A program made the position numbers and the translations under genes. DNA of 64,000 nt from Flavobacteriales bacterium UBA6057 (lineage in GTDB: Bacteria; Bacteroidota; Bacteroidia; Flavobacteriales_G; Salibacteraceae), in the NCBI GenBank assembly GCA_002428995.1, contig DIYJ01000011.1, positions 496,001 through 560,000 of the forward strand, read 5' to 3'. Positions 50,804-59,172 of this stretch are shown here, one piece after another. Within the stretch, counting starts at the first letter, position 1. Each line of letters starts with the position of its first letter. Under the pieces are notes generated by a model. The model was given only the letters and a program-made list of their open reading frames with translations, was not told where the DNA came from and searched no databases.

Positions 50804-53800
50804 CTGATCACGGTTACATTACCCTTTGTGTAGTAGCGGGCACCATCCAGGCAAAAGGCCGTTAATTGATAGACGTAAACTGCGGGTTCTACATTGCTTC
50901 CGTTGAAAGTTCCATCCCATCCTTCGTTCAGCGTTTGAGTGGCAAACACCTGTTCGCCCCAGCGATTGTACACGGAGAAGTCGATCGACTCCAGGTATTG
51001 ACCGCGGACGAATAATTCATCATTGCTGCCATCTCCATTGGGGGTAAACGCATCCGGAATGAAAATATTCGGCTCTTCGCATACGATCTCAAACACCTCA
51101 ACGATGGTCGTGTCACCGTATTTGCAAGTAGGGTAGGCCTCGTCTGTCACAGTCCAATTGAAGGTGGTAGTGAGTGCCATGGTCGCCACAGGATCATTGA
51201 TCAATGAATCGTTGAGCAAACGTGCCGGTGTCCAGAATCCAGTGAAGGTCCCTTCCAGTTCAGGAGTGCCCGTCAGCTGCACACGCTCAAAGAAGTAGGC
51301 AGAGTGCTTTTCGGCATCAGCCGTAACCGTTTCGGGGTCCAGTTGCGAAACATTTACCCGTGTAGAATCCTGCACGAGGCAATTGTCCACCGCCTTGCTC
51401 AGGGCAAGCAAATGATAGGTGTTGTCCTGTTCCGGAGATACATCCAGAAAGTTCAGGTTGGTGTCTCCGATTAAGTTCTGGTTAAAGGTGTCTGAAACAA
51501 TCGCATTATCCGTCCAGAGGTAGGTGAACGTGTTTTGAGGATTGCGCGACAGCGCTTGAATGCGGAGTGTGTCCCGGAAGCAGATGAAAGAGTCCGGTGA
51601 AAGTTCCAGGTCGTAATCGCTCACCGTGATCAGCGCTGTGTCCAGGTTCTGACATCCGTTCGGCTTTGTGGCCCGGAAATAATAGAAGTTCAATCCATCG
51701 GGCCAATTACCGATGAGGAAGGCAGAATCTGTTGAGAGAATGTCTTCAAACAGCGAATCGCTGCTCCATTCATAACCGATAGCTTCCCCGAAGCTGGTGC
51801 CAACGAGTTGCAGCGCCTCGCTGGTGCTACACACGATGGTATCTTCCGTCACATCAACCGGGAAATTATCGACTTGTACTTCCTGGGTTACGGTTTCCTG
51901 GCAACCTCCGTAATCGATGATCATGGTGAAGGTAGCAGAGTTGCGCAATGCAACACGGGGATTCAGAATGTCAGAGGCATTCAACGGCCCAGAAGGTGAC
52001 CAGCGAATGTCCAGATCATCATCATAATCATCGGGATCTGGTCCCAGGGTCACCACCTGATCAATGCATGCCGGAACAGGCGGAAGTGTGTAGCTCGTGT
52101 CTTTCTGAATCTCGATCTGACGCGTGATCGTATCGGTGAAATTGCAACTCAACGGGTCGTTCAAAACGAGGGTCACCTCAAACGTTCCAGAGTTTTGGAA
52201 GGTGAAGCTTGGGTTTTGCGCTGCGCTCACAAACGCCCCTTCCACAAACCATGAATAGCTCGTGTTGTCTTGACTTATACTCTGGTTATTTGGGTTTATT
52301 GTCAATGGAGCACATCCAAAGCCCGGCATGTTGAAGTCAGCGATGATCAGCGGAAGCTCAAAGTCCATTTTGAAAACACCCAGGTTGCAATTCGGGCTGG
52401 GGTTATTCACAGCATGTGCTCCCGGATCAGGCTTGATTGGAAAATCACTTGCGCCTCCACAGCCAGCACACACCGCCTGATAAATTTTTCCAGAACGATC
52501 GAAACGGCTGGTCCCGCCATCTACGTGTTCGCTGCTGAAGCTTCCTCCGTAGAATGATCCATACAGCAACGAGTTGCCATCAGAGCTGAGCACCATCAGG
52601 TAGAAGTCAGAACCATTAAAATCAGTGGTGGATTGAAACGCGTCAAATGTGACGTCTAAGCCAGAGACATTGGAAGCATTGTTCGTGGTGCCAACAGAGT
52701 TGACAAAACCGCCCCAGCCGCTCAGGTAAACCGAGTTGCAGACATCCACGAGGAAAGCCGTAGGTGAAATATTCGGTTGGCCCGGAGTAGAGCCAAACTG
52801 CGTGCTCCAATCAAGCGATGACAGGTCCTCATCGAACCGCGCGATGAACTGTCCACCACCATTGTCGAAGTAGGAAACATTGAAAATGAGTTGCGCACCC
52901 GCGTGTTCGGTTTGCCCAAAGATGCTCGGTCTGCCTTCCCGGTCAATTCTTACAAAGTATGCCTGATCATAGGCGGAGGTTCCATAATAGGTAGAGGAAA
53001 TAACTGCAGTTCCATTCTCGTTGAGGTGAGACAAAAAGGCGTCTGATCGTCCTGAATTAAAGCCTTCATCAAAGGCTCCGGTGGTGGTGGGGAAGTTGTT
53101 GGAAACGGTGCCGCCTGCCACATAAAGTGTGGAGTCTTCTGCAAAGTCGATGCTGAAGATGGCATCCGCACTCTCACCGCCCCAGCGTGCCGACCAAATC
53201 AAGTTGGTCAACGATGGATTCATCCGCGAAATAATGCCGTTTTGAGTGCCGTTGGAACCTGTTGATACAGGCGCGTTGACCACCGGAAAGTCGTTACTAC
53301 GTGAGCAAGATGCGATATAGATGTCACCTTCCTTCCCGATGTTTATTTCGCCTCGTGCTTCGTCTGCGTAGTTGTAGCGGAGCGGTTCGGCTGTATTCAG
53401 GCCATCGGTGTTGGAGCCTCCCAAAAAGGTGCTGGCTGCCAGCGCGTTTCCGTTGGGGGTGAGGGCTGTCACAAACATGTCCGCACCGTCCTCATAGCTC
53501 AGCCCAAGGCTGGTGAGCGTTATGGATGGACCACCGTTAAATGAATTGTCTACCACTCCACTTGTTACAGGGAAGTTGTCGGAACCAGTTGTTCCCAAAA
53601 TGTAGAGTCGACCGTCATCATCGGTGATCATGCTGTGCGGCATTTCAGCGGCTGCGCCTCCGATGTAGGTAGAGTAGATGACTCCAGTACCGTTCAGGTT
53701 GAATTTTGTGATCGCCAGGTCCGTTTGTCCGTTGTTAAAGGTTTCGTCCCATGCTCCGGTGGTAGTAGGGTATTGATCACCAAAAGCCGTACTTCCTCCG

Positions 53801-54591
53801 TAGAGATGGCCATCATCATCAAAGGTGGCGGTATAGCCAAAGTTGTCAGAAGCCGAACCTGAAAAGGTGGAGAAAATGAGCTCCGGATCAATCAGCAAGG
53901 GGATTGATCGATCATAACCTTCAGGAAAAGCATAGCGAATTGTGTTCCCTTCCAATTGAAACTCACAGGCTATGTCATAGTCTTTTTTTCCTCGTTTTTG
54001 CGAAGCGACCGGTTTGCTTTCCTTCACATCCTCAAGCTGAGTGAAGATGAGCAGGTTCCCATCCTTGTCCATCCGCTGGCCGTCACTGCCTTCCAGTTCC
54101 AATCGAATGATGCTGGGGTCGACTTCAGCCTCCAACTCGAACTCGTATTTCACCCCTGTGCCATTAACATAAACATGCATGTCAACGCCCTTATAGATGT
54201 CATGATAGGTGATTTGCCGGTAGCCTTTCAGGTCGCTTTTCCATCGCTTAGGATCTGAACCGAGGAAGTAATTGATGGAAGGGTCAAATGGAAAATGCTC
54301 GGTGATTTCCGCATCCTGATTTGCTCCTATGACTTTGAGACGGAAGGCATGGTGCCGGATTGTGGGAATATGTAAATGACCTCCCTTACCGATGTGGTGG
54401 TAATGAATCTCCGAAACGTCCATCAGGTGGAAGAGGATAGAACCTCGCTCGAGGTAGATCTTGCCTGCGCTGATCTCTGCCTTGTAGCGAAAGTCACCAT
54501 CCCACTGTCCTCGGTTTTCTACAAAACCATCAACACACCAAGCCGGGCCAAACCAGCAGAGGAGAATAATTACAATAGGAAGTACGCGCAT
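50800..54591 (-). CDS. Giant SBBP-repeat adhesin with gliding-motility (CHU_C, type B) C-terminal domain
   Basis: This 1263-residue protein has a signal peptide (residues 1-19) and an N-terminal region typical of SBBP proteins (DIYKGVDMHVYVNGTGVKYEF, about 20-230). SBBP beta-propeller repeats cover about 235-700 (FSTFSGSASDNFGYTATFDDDG, YSTYIGGAAAEMPHSMITDDDG, TYYGTSAYDQAYFVRID in part). Then come a PKD-like domain with GCAPLTINPNNQS ... GTFEVTLVL, long Ig-like strands, and the CHU_C sorting domain (IPDAFTPNGDGSNDELFVRG ... NRWGEQVF ... PAVYVYQLTAFC). It is probably a surface adhesin or filament secreted by T9SS and is first in a four-gene operon with sprF, PorE-like and a glycosyltransferase. 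Confidence 0.92.
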   Translation of the reverse strand: MRVLPIVIILLCWFGPAWCVDGFVENRGQWDGDFRYKAEISAGKIYLERGSILFHLMDVSEIHYHHIGKGGHLHIPTIRHHAFRLKVIGANQDAEITEHFPFDPSINYFLGSDPKRWKSDLKGYRQITYHDIYKGVDMHVYVNGTGVKYEFELEAEVDPSIIRLELEGSDGQRMDKDGNLLIFTQLEDVKESKPVASQKRGKKDYDIACEFQLEGNTIRYAFPEGYDRSIPLLIDPELIFSTFSGSASDNFGYTATFDDDGHLYGGSTAFGDQYPTTTGAWDETFNNGQTDLAITKFNLNGTGVIYSTYIGGAAAEMPHSMITDDDGRLYILGTTGSDNFPVTSGVVDNSFNGGPSITLTSLGLSYEDGADMFVTALTPNGNALAASTFLGGSNTDGLNTAEPLRYNYADEARGEINIGKEGDIYIASCSRSNDFPVVNAPVSTGSNGTQNGIISRMNPSLTNLIWSARWGGESADAIFSIDFAEDSTLYVAGGTVSNNFPTTTGAFDEGFNSGRSDAFLSHLNENGTAVISSTYYGTSAYDQAYFVRIDREGRPSIFGQTEHAGAQLIFNVSYFDNGGGQFIARFDEDLSSLDWSTQFGSTPGQPNISPTAFLVDVCNSVYLSGWGGFVNSVGTTNNASNVSGLDVTFDAFQSTTDFNGSDFYLMVLSSDGNSLLYGSFYGGSFSSEHVDGGTSRFDRSGKIYQAVCAGCGGASDFPIKPDPGAHAVNNPSPNCNLGVFKMDFELPLIIADFNMPGFGCAPLTINPNNQSISQDNTSYSWFVEGAFVSAAQNPSFTFQNSGTFEVTLVLNDPLSCNFTDTITRQIEIQKDTSYTLPPVPACIDQVVTLGPDPDDYDDDLDIRWSPSGPLNASDILNPRVALRNSATFTMIIDYGGCQETVTQEVQVDNFPVDVTEDTIVCSTSEALQLVGTSFGEAIGYEWSSDSLFEDILSTDSAFLIGNWPDGLNFYYFRATKPNGCQNLDTALITVSDYDLELSPDSFICFRDTLRIQALSRNPQNTFTYLWTDNAIVSDTFNQNLIGDTNLNFLDVSPEQDNTYHLLALSKAVDNCLVQDSTRVNVSQLDPETVTADAEKHSAYFFERVQLTGTPELEGTFTGFWTPARLLNDSLINDPVATMALTTTFNWTVTDEAYPTCKYGDTTIVEVFEIVCEEPNIFIPDAFTPNGDGSNDELFVRGQYLESIDFSVYNRWGEQVFATQTLNEGWDGTFNGSNVEPAVYVYQLTAFCLDGARYYTKGNVTVIR

Positions 54592-54666
54592 ATTCAGTGG
54601 CTAAGATAAAAGACTAAAAGCGCGGAGAAAGGTTGGCCTGACAAAGATGATGCATCGAAATGTCCG

Positions 54667-54685
54667 TACTTTGTAATTCAAAGTA
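54667..54685. promoter_or_regulatory. Perfect inverted repeat TACTTTG-N5-CAAAGTA upstream of the membrane/regulator pair
   Basis: TACTTTG (54667-54673) and CAAAGTA (54679-54685) form a perfect palindrome over 5 bases, 6 bases before the ATG at 54692. Its left arm overlaps a -7-like TAxTTTG. A site this close to the start, upstream of a gene coupled to a winged-helix protein, fits an autoregulatory operator. Confidence 0.5.
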
Positions 54686-54691
54686 GAATTC

Positions 54692-55336
54692 ATGGAAGCT
54701 GAAAAGGAACAACTGGAAGCACTGAAAGACATCCGGCAGATGATGGCGAAAAGCTCGCGCTTCATCTCGTTGAGTGGCCTCGCTGGTGTCTTTAGTGGAA
54801 TCTATGCATTGATCGGTGCCGGTGCTGCCTATTGGCGGGTCAACCTTGGATCGTGGACCACTCGGGAAGAGTTGGGAGCCTTCGGACTCGGTAGTGTCAT
54901 CAGCGTTGATGCCGAGGTAGTGAGCTTCCTGGTTATTGATGGTTTGCTGGTATTGCTTGCGGCTGTTGGAACCTCTCTCTACTTCACACAGCGAAAAGCC
55001 AGGAAAACCGGCCAACCGATGTGGGGAGCGTATAGCAAGCAGTTGTTGCTCAATGTGAGCATTCCCTTGTTCTCTGGAGCTGTATTCTGTTGTTTCCTCT
55101 TCTACTACGGCCTCATAGGGCTGATCGCTCCCACCACACTCATTTTTTATGGATTGGCACTCGTCAGCAGCAGCAAATTCACGCTGGAAGAGATCAGCTA
55201 CCTGGGCATGACAGAAATCCTGCTCGGTTTCGCCAGCATGTTCATGCTCGGTTATGGATTGGTGTTCTGGGGCGTGGGCTTTGGTGTATTGCACATCGCC
55301 TACGGCATCATCATGTATTTGCGTCACGATCGATGA
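54692..55336 (+). CDS. Multi-pass membrane protein of unknown function, coupled to a winged-helix regulator
   Basis: This 214-residue protein has a short hydrophilic N-terminus (MEAEKEQLEALKDIRQMMAK) followed by about six membrane helices: 25-45 (LSGLAGVFSGIYALIGAG), 75-97 (VSFLVIDGLLVLLAAVGTSL), then 125-145, 147-160 and two more near the end. It resembles Bacteroidota membrane proteins usually encoded just before a small transcription regulator. The last codon overlaps the next start as ATGA. No catalytic motif is visible. I cannot assign a function. Confidence 0.7.
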   Translation: MEAEKEQLEALKDIRQMMAKSSRFISLSGLAGVFSGIYALIGAGAAYWRVNLGSWTTREELGAFGLGSVISVDAEVVSFLVIDGLLVLLAAVGTSLYFTQRKARKTGQPMWGAYSKQLLLNVSIPLFSGAVFCCFLFYYGLIGLIAPTTLIFYGLALVSSSKFTLEEISYLGMTEILLGFASMFMLGYGLVFWGVGFGVLHIAYGIIMYLRHDR

Positions 55337-55632
55337 AAGAAATCATCCACCAACTGGATAAGGCGTTCGAAAGCCGCATTCGACTCGGAATGATGTCCGT
55401 GTTGGTGGTGAATGAATGGATGGAATTCAATGAGCTGAAAAAGCTGTTGGATGTAACGGACGGAAACCTGGCCAGTCACATTGCTGCGCTGGAGAAAAAG
55501 GGCTTCATCGAAACCAGAAAGCGTTTTGTGGGGAAAAAACCCAACACCTCGTTTCGCGCTACCAAGGACGGCAGGAAGTCATTTGAAGCTCATCTCGAAG
55601 CGTTAGAAATGCTTCTGAGAAACAATGCGTAG
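55333..55632 (+). CDS. Winged-helix transcriptional regulator
   Basis: This 99-residue protein begins at the ATG at 55333, which overlaps the previous stop by 4 bases; larger frames starting upstream run through the membrane gene. It has a winged helix-turn-helix: LGMMSVLVVNEWMEFNELKK, DVTDGNLASHIAALEKKGFI (recognition helix) and a wing TRKRFVGKKPNTSFRATKDG, like MarR/PadR-type minimal regulators (HTH_34/HTH_27). It is probably a repressor of its own operon and may bind the palindrome at 54667-54685. The ligand is unknown. Confidence 0.88.
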   Translation: MKEIIHQLDKAFESRIRLGMMSVLVVNEWMEFNELKKLLDVTDGNLASHIAALEKKGFIETRKRFVGKKPNTSFRATKDGRKSFEAHLEALEMLLRNNA

Positions 55633-55643
55633 ATTTGCTTTTA

Positions 55644-55669
55644 TTTTTAGCATCTAAAAAATATTAGCA
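55644..55669 (+). promoter_or_regulatory. Inverted and direct repeats on the S24-regulator start
   Basis: TTTTTA (55644-55649) and TAAAAA (55655-55660) form an inverted repeat with a 5-base spacer, and TTAGCA is repeated at 55647 and 55664, 17 bases apart. The second copy ends one base before the GTG start codon. The position is what one expects for an autoregulatory operator. Confidence 0.4.
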
Positions 55670-55670
55670 C

Positions 55671-56456
55671 GTGCATTTTCTCGCTGAAAACTTAAAGTCC
55701 ATTCGAAAGTTCCACAACCTCACGCAGCAAGACTTTGCCAAACAGCTGGGGGTGAAACGCTCATTGATCGGAGCGTATGAAGAGGGCAGGGCAGAGCCGA
55801 GGATTTCATTTCTGCAGCTTGTGGCTGAGCGTTTTGAAGTTTCGCTTGATCAGCTGGTAAGCCAGCCACTTGAGAAGGGGGAAGGGCACAAGCGGTACGC
55901 GGAAGGACAGCACCTGCGCATCCTGCCAATCGCCATTGACAAGGACACAAACGATGAACGCTCCACCCTCGTTCCCGTAAAAGCTGCGGCCGGTTACCTT
56001 GGAGGTTATGGTGATGTGGAGTTCATTGAATCGCTTCCTTCCTTTAGCCTGCCTTTTCCGGAACTTCCTTCAGGTCGTACCTACCGTATTTTTCAAATCG
56101 AAGGAGATAGCATGCTGCCTGTGCCTTCAGGTGCGTACATCATCTGCAGCTACGTTCAGGATTGGAATGATGTGAAGAATGACCATTGCTACGTAGTGCT
56201 GAGCAAGGATGACGGAATCGCATTCAAGCGCGTTTTGAATAACATGACAGACGGTTCGTTTACCATGAAATCTGACAATCCCGAGTTCAAGCCTTACGAG
56301 CTTCCCGTGGATCAGATCATCGAGGTTTGGAAGTCACACGGCATTGTCAGTTTCGAGGATCTCATGAATGCTTCTACCGAATCTGATCTGGCCAGTGAGG
56401 TACGTGATCTGAAGCAACAAATGCAGCTGCTGATCGAGGCTGTTAAGCCAAGCTAG
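55671..56456 (+). CDS. XRE-family regulator with S24 (LexA-like) C-terminal domain
   Basis: This 261-residue protein starts with GTG at 55671; no ATG is nearby. Residues 1-65 hold an XRE helix-turn-helix (LTQQDFAKQLGVKRSLIGAYEEGRAEP, given here in part). Residues 85-235 are an S24 domain: AAAGY with an Ala-Gly pair (A107-G108) like the LexA cleavage site, the nucleophile S147 in EGDSMLP and the general base K186 in IAFKRV. It could be a LexA-type autoproteolytic repressor, or a non-cleaving member of the group. The C-terminal tail is a coiled coil (ASEVRDLKQQMQLLIEA). It has its own repeats at the start codon. Confidence 0.88.
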   Translation: MHFLAENLKSIRKFHNLTQQDFAKQLGVKRSLIGAYEEGRAEPRISFLQLVAERFEVSLDQLVSQPLEKGEGHKRYAEGQHLRILPIAIDKDTNDERSTLVPVKAAAGYLGGYGDVEFIESLPSFSLPFPELPSGRTYRIFQIEGDSMLPVPSGAYIICSYVQDWNDVKNDHCYVVLSKDDGIAFKRVLNNMTDGSFTMKSDNPEFKPYELPVDQIIEVWKSHGIVSFEDLMNASTESDLASEVRDLKQQMQLLIEAVKPS

Positions 56457-56592
56457 GAGCTTGCTTCGGACACAACGTTAGGAACAGACGTCTTTAGTGT
56501 CAAGACTCTGTTAAATCTATCCTTTGTCTGTATTGGTAGCTCTGAAATTGGTCCCCTTTTCTATTCCTTTGATAGGACCAATACCCTCGATT

Positions 56593-56931
56593 GTGCCTGC
56601 TACCAAAAAGCGAATTGTCAAGGATTATGATCAGCTACCCGAAGAGTTGGTAGCCAGGATCAAACTGGAATATCCCTTTGGTTTTGAAGAAAGCCTCGTG
56701 TCCTATCGAGATGCTCGGGGAGATAAAGTATCTGCGCTTCCTTTCGATACTGAAGATGTGTACTTCCTCATTCGAATGACCAAGTATGAAGCTCAGCGCA
56801 TCGTAGAAGAAGATGACGATTACAACGAGGACGGGAACCTTCGGAAGGATTTTGCTGCTGAGCAGGAAGCCGAAGTTGCCGGTGAAGACGAGCAGGCCGA
56901 ATTTGCTTCCCTGGAATCAGACGAAGACTAA
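56593..56931 (+). CDS. Small conserved acidic protein of unknown function
   Basis: The start at the GTG at 56593 gives 112 residues. An in-frame TTG at 56524 lies inside a promoter-like TATCCTTTG and adds a non-conserved hydrophobic leader, so it is rejected. The sequence KKRIVKDYDQLPEELVARIK, LEYPFGFEESLVSY, GDKVSALPFDTEDVYFLIRM is well ordered and then turns into a strongly acidic tail (EEDDDYNEDGN ... SLESDED). It looks like a Bacteroidota-specific conserved protein. No catalytic motif is visible. Confidence 0.7.
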   Translation: MPATKKRIVKDYDQLPEELVARIKLEYPFGFEESLVSYRDARGDKVSALPFDTEDVYFLIRMTKYEAQRIVEEDDDYNEDGNLRKDFAAEQEAEVAGEDEQAEFASLESDED

Positions 56932-56979
56932 CTGCTTTCTCCTCAACAGACGTCTCCTGGAATTGTCGTCCTGTTGATG

Positions 56980-57008
56980 TTTGCTTATCGCAGCGCAGTG
57001 TAGTTTTG
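56980..57008 (+). promoter_or_regulatory. Promoter of the CoA-binding gene, giving an essentially leaderless transcript
   Basis: TTTG (56980-56983), 17 bases, then TAGTTTTG (57001-57008) match -33 TTTG / -7 TAnnTTTG. The ATG is at 57013, so the start of transcription would fall at or next to the start codon. Confidence 0.6.
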
Positions 57009-57012
57009 CCGC

Positions 57013-57378
57013 ATGGCTTCAAAAAAGACAGCGGTGTTGGGCGCTAGCCCTAACCCAGGCAGGTATAGCTATATCGCTACCAAGATGCTCACGGATTACC
57101 AATATGAAGTGATTCCTCTGGGGAGACGTCAGGGAAAGATTGAAGGTCATGATATCATTACTGACTGGCCCGAAGCTGAAGATGTGCATACGGTGACCAT
57201 GTATATGAATGCGAAGCACCAGGAACCCTTCATGGATTATGTGCTTGGGCTGGAGCCTGAGCGAATCATTTTCAATCCTGGAGCTGAGAACCCCGCATTG
57301 GCTAAGGTAGCCCGTGAAAAAGGTATAGAGACGATCAATGCATGCACCTTGGTCATGCTGCGCACCGATCAATATTGA
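57013..57378 (+). CDS. CoA-binding (YccU-like) protein
   Basis: This 121-residue Rossmann-fold protein belongs to the CoA_binding_2 family: AVLGASPNPGRYSYIATKML at the start, YEVIPLGRR, YMNAKHQEPFMDYVL, RIIFNPGAENPALAKVARE and ETINACTLVML at the end, typical of YccU-type proteins. It binds CoA or a related nucleotide cofactor; no specific role is established. It is probably transcribed from the leaderless promoter just upstream and is convergent with the beta-helix lipoprotein gene (5 bases between the stop codons). Confidence 0.9.
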   Translation: MASKKTAVLGASPNPGRYSYIATKMLTDYQYEVIPLGRRQGKIEGHDIITDWPEAEDVHTVTMYMNAKHQEPFMDYVLGLEPERIIFNPGAENPALAKVAREKGIETINACTLVMLRTDQY

Positions 57379-57383
57379 TCTCG

Positions 57384-58796
57384 TTACTTCTGAAACTCGT
57401 AAGCTCCTAAATCGGGATTAGAATCTCGAGGATCACCGTTGAGATCTGTGATCACATCTGTTGTGATTCCTACATCTTCTGCTTTGGATAGAGTATCGAG
57501 GCTGTAGTCGTTATCCGCAACGTTTTCGAAGAGTGGCAGTACTGCTGCATTGTCAGGAGTATCAAAAATGACACTCGTGTAGTTTTCCAGCGACTCCGGT
57601 TCTTCCTCTGTACGAATGATGCAGTGGTCGAAGTTGAAGTTATAAGGCTCCAGATCGGACTCAGCGTATTCAATTTCCTCATCCAAAGCCCCGTGAATGA
57701 TGGTGTTGGTGAATTGAGAGTTTAGCGGTCTGGCCAGTTCGGTACCATCTTCTGTAAACGAGAAATTGGAAAGTCGTAGCACCGGTTGACTCCTAGGGTT
57801 TTCTGCCCAGTAGTTGGCGAAGGTGCAATGATTGAAATTGTATTCCCCACCAAAGGCCAGTGCCACGGTGTGATCTCCGCAATTCGCCACCACCGTATTT
57901 GTGGCATCAATGTCTCCGTCAATACCTACAAGCCCGATGAAGCTCATGTTGAGTATTTGTACGTTCTCGAGCGTAGCCTTCGGTCTTGAAAACTCATCCA
58001 AGTTCACAGTAAATCCTACACTCAGGCCAATGCCTCCATTCTTAATAATAGCGTTGCGTACTTCATTGTCTTTGCTGGTTTGAGTCAAGGCTATTTGTCC
58101 CCATTGGCCGGGCACGTTCTCAAAGAAGTTCTCCAGGCGATCGCCCTGGATGATCACTGGGTCATCCACGCAGCCCAGAATCTTCAGAGATGCTTCGTGC
58201 CCTACAATCATTCCACTGGCTTCATGGAAATGTATGCGCGCTCCGCATGGTATGGTGAGTGTGCTGCCCGTATCTACTACGGAATAACCGTAGAAAACAT
58301 GCGGTTTGTCCGTTGGAAGCTCGTACATCGCTCCGCCTCCGAAGGAAACGGAAGGATAGAAGTAGGCATCTTGCCCCCAGGCTACAAGTCCCACACCTTG
58401 TGTTCCACCCGAGGTTTGGAAGATCAATTCATCTTCAATGACCAAAGGGCTTGTTCCCCCATTAGGATCAACCGTTACCTCTATGAATACAAAAATGCTG
58501 TCCTCCGCTGCTATCTCAATCTCCTTGGCAGACTTCCCAGAGAAACCATCGGCATTAAACTTGAAGTTCGAAGACTGACCGTTTCTAAGAGAGATTCGAT
58601 CGATGACGATCGGGAAGTCATTCGTGTTGAACACTTTCACCCGCTCTGTCAACGATCCGATAGAGGTGAAAACGGTATCGAAGAAGATCGTATCTGATGA
58701 GAAGCGCAGCTTTACATTTGCATCGCGAACTGGCTCATCCCTTTTGCAGGAAAGTAGAGCAAGCAAACAAATGGGAATGATAAACCAAAGTCGCAT
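57384..58796 (-). CDS. Lipoprotein with right-handed parallel beta-helix
   Basis: Starting at the ATG at 58796 gives 470 residues with a lipoprotein signal (MRLWFIIPICLLALLSCKRD, lipobox LLSC with the acylated Cys at 17); an upstream start is possible. After about 130 residues of Ig/HYD-like beta sandwich (LRFSSDTIFFDTVFTSIGS, VKVFNTNDFPIVID), a beta-helix stretch repeats about 22-residue turns (VRNAIIKNGGIGLSV, LENVQILNMSFIGLV, ATNTVVANCGDHTVAL). The end is DVITDLNGDPRDSNPDLGAYE, a known ending for such proteins. Surface or periplasmic role unknown, probably carbohydrate-related. Confidence 0.8.
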   Translation of the reverse strand: MRLWFIIPICLLALLSCKRDEPVRDANVKLRFSSDTIFFDTVFTSIGSLTERVKVFNTNDFPIVIDRISLRNGQSSNFKFNADGFSGKSAKEIEIAAEDSIFVFIEVTVDPNGGTSPLVIEDELIFQTSGGTQGVGLVAWGQDAYFYPSVSFGGGAMYELPTDKPHVFYGYSVVDTGSTLTIPCGARIHFHEASGMIVGHEASLKILGCVDDPVIIQGDRLENFFENVPGQWGQIALTQTSKDNEVRNAIIKNGGIGLSVGFTVNLDEFSRPKATLENVQILNMSFIGLVGIDGDIDATNTVVANCGDHTVALAFGGEYNFNHCTFANYWAENPRSQPVLRLSNFSFTEDGTELARPLNSQFTNTIIHGALDEEIEYAESDLEPYNFNFDHCIIRTEEEPESLENYTSVIFDTPDNAAVLPLFENVADNDYSLDTLSKAEDVGITTDVITDLNGDPRDSNPDLGAYEFQK

Positions 58797-58861
58797 GGTG
58801 CAAATAAACTGGTTCATCCTTTAATTATTGTCAAAACGTGAATAATCTGAGGAAAGCTTTC

Positions 58862-58869
58862 TATATTTG
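58862..58869 (+). promoter_or_regulatory. Putative -7 element (TATATTTG) of rpmE
   Basis: An exact match to TAnnTTTG, 20 bases before the ATG. A -33 element at the usual distance is not obvious. Confidence 0.5.
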
Positions 58870-58889
58870 CCGCCCCAATTGAGATAGGT

Positions 58890-59147
58890 ATGAAAAAAGG
58901 TATTCATCCAGAGAACTATAGATTAGTCGTATTTAAGGATATGAGTAACGGAGAGGCTTTTTTGTGCAGGTCATGCGCCAACACAAAAGAGACAATGACT
59001 TGGGAAGACGGCAATGAATACCCGTTGGTGAAGTTGGAAATCTCAAATACATCACATCCTTTTTACACAGGAAAACTTCAGCTGGTCGATACGGCAGGTC
59101 GTGTGGACAAGTTCCGCAACCGCTACGGCAAGCACCTCAAGAAGTAA
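58890..59147 (+). CDS. rpmE2: 50S ribosomal protein L31 (type B) carrying a CRSC pair
   Basis: This 85-residue protein shows the type B L31 pattern MKKGIHPENYRLVVFKDMS, TKETMTWEDGNEYPLVKLEI, SNTSHPFYTGKLQLVDTAGR, VDKFRNRYGKHLKK. It sits on the large ribosomal subunit. Unlike ordinary type B proteins, it has two cysteines (C26 and C29) in AFLCRSCANT where Ser/Thr or Lys is usual. That is a CxxC pair, but the second pair needed for a zinc ribbon in type A L31 is absent. The gene is monocistronic, with a -7 element upstream and a terminator downstream. Confidence 0.95.
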   Translation: MKKGIHPENYRLVVFKDMSNGEAFLCRSCANTKETMTWEDGNEYPLVKLEISNTSHPFYTGKLQLVDTAGRVDKFRNRYGKHLKK

Positions 59148-59172
59148 TTCTGAATTACATCAAGAATCTCGA

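Noticed and set aside
54614..55327. Minus-strand frame of 237 codons opposite the membrane protein gene
   Set aside because: It would have to run through the promoter palindrome and cover a better supported plus-strand gene pair.
56524..56592. TTG start for the small acidic protein
   Set aside because: It lies within a promoter-like TATCCTTTG and gives a hydrophobic leader not expected for this cytosolic protein; the GTG at 56593 fits better.
58080..58697. Plus-strand frame (205 codons) opposite the beta-helix lipoprotein
   Set aside because: The opposite strand encodes a protein with lipobox and repeat structure; this frame has none.
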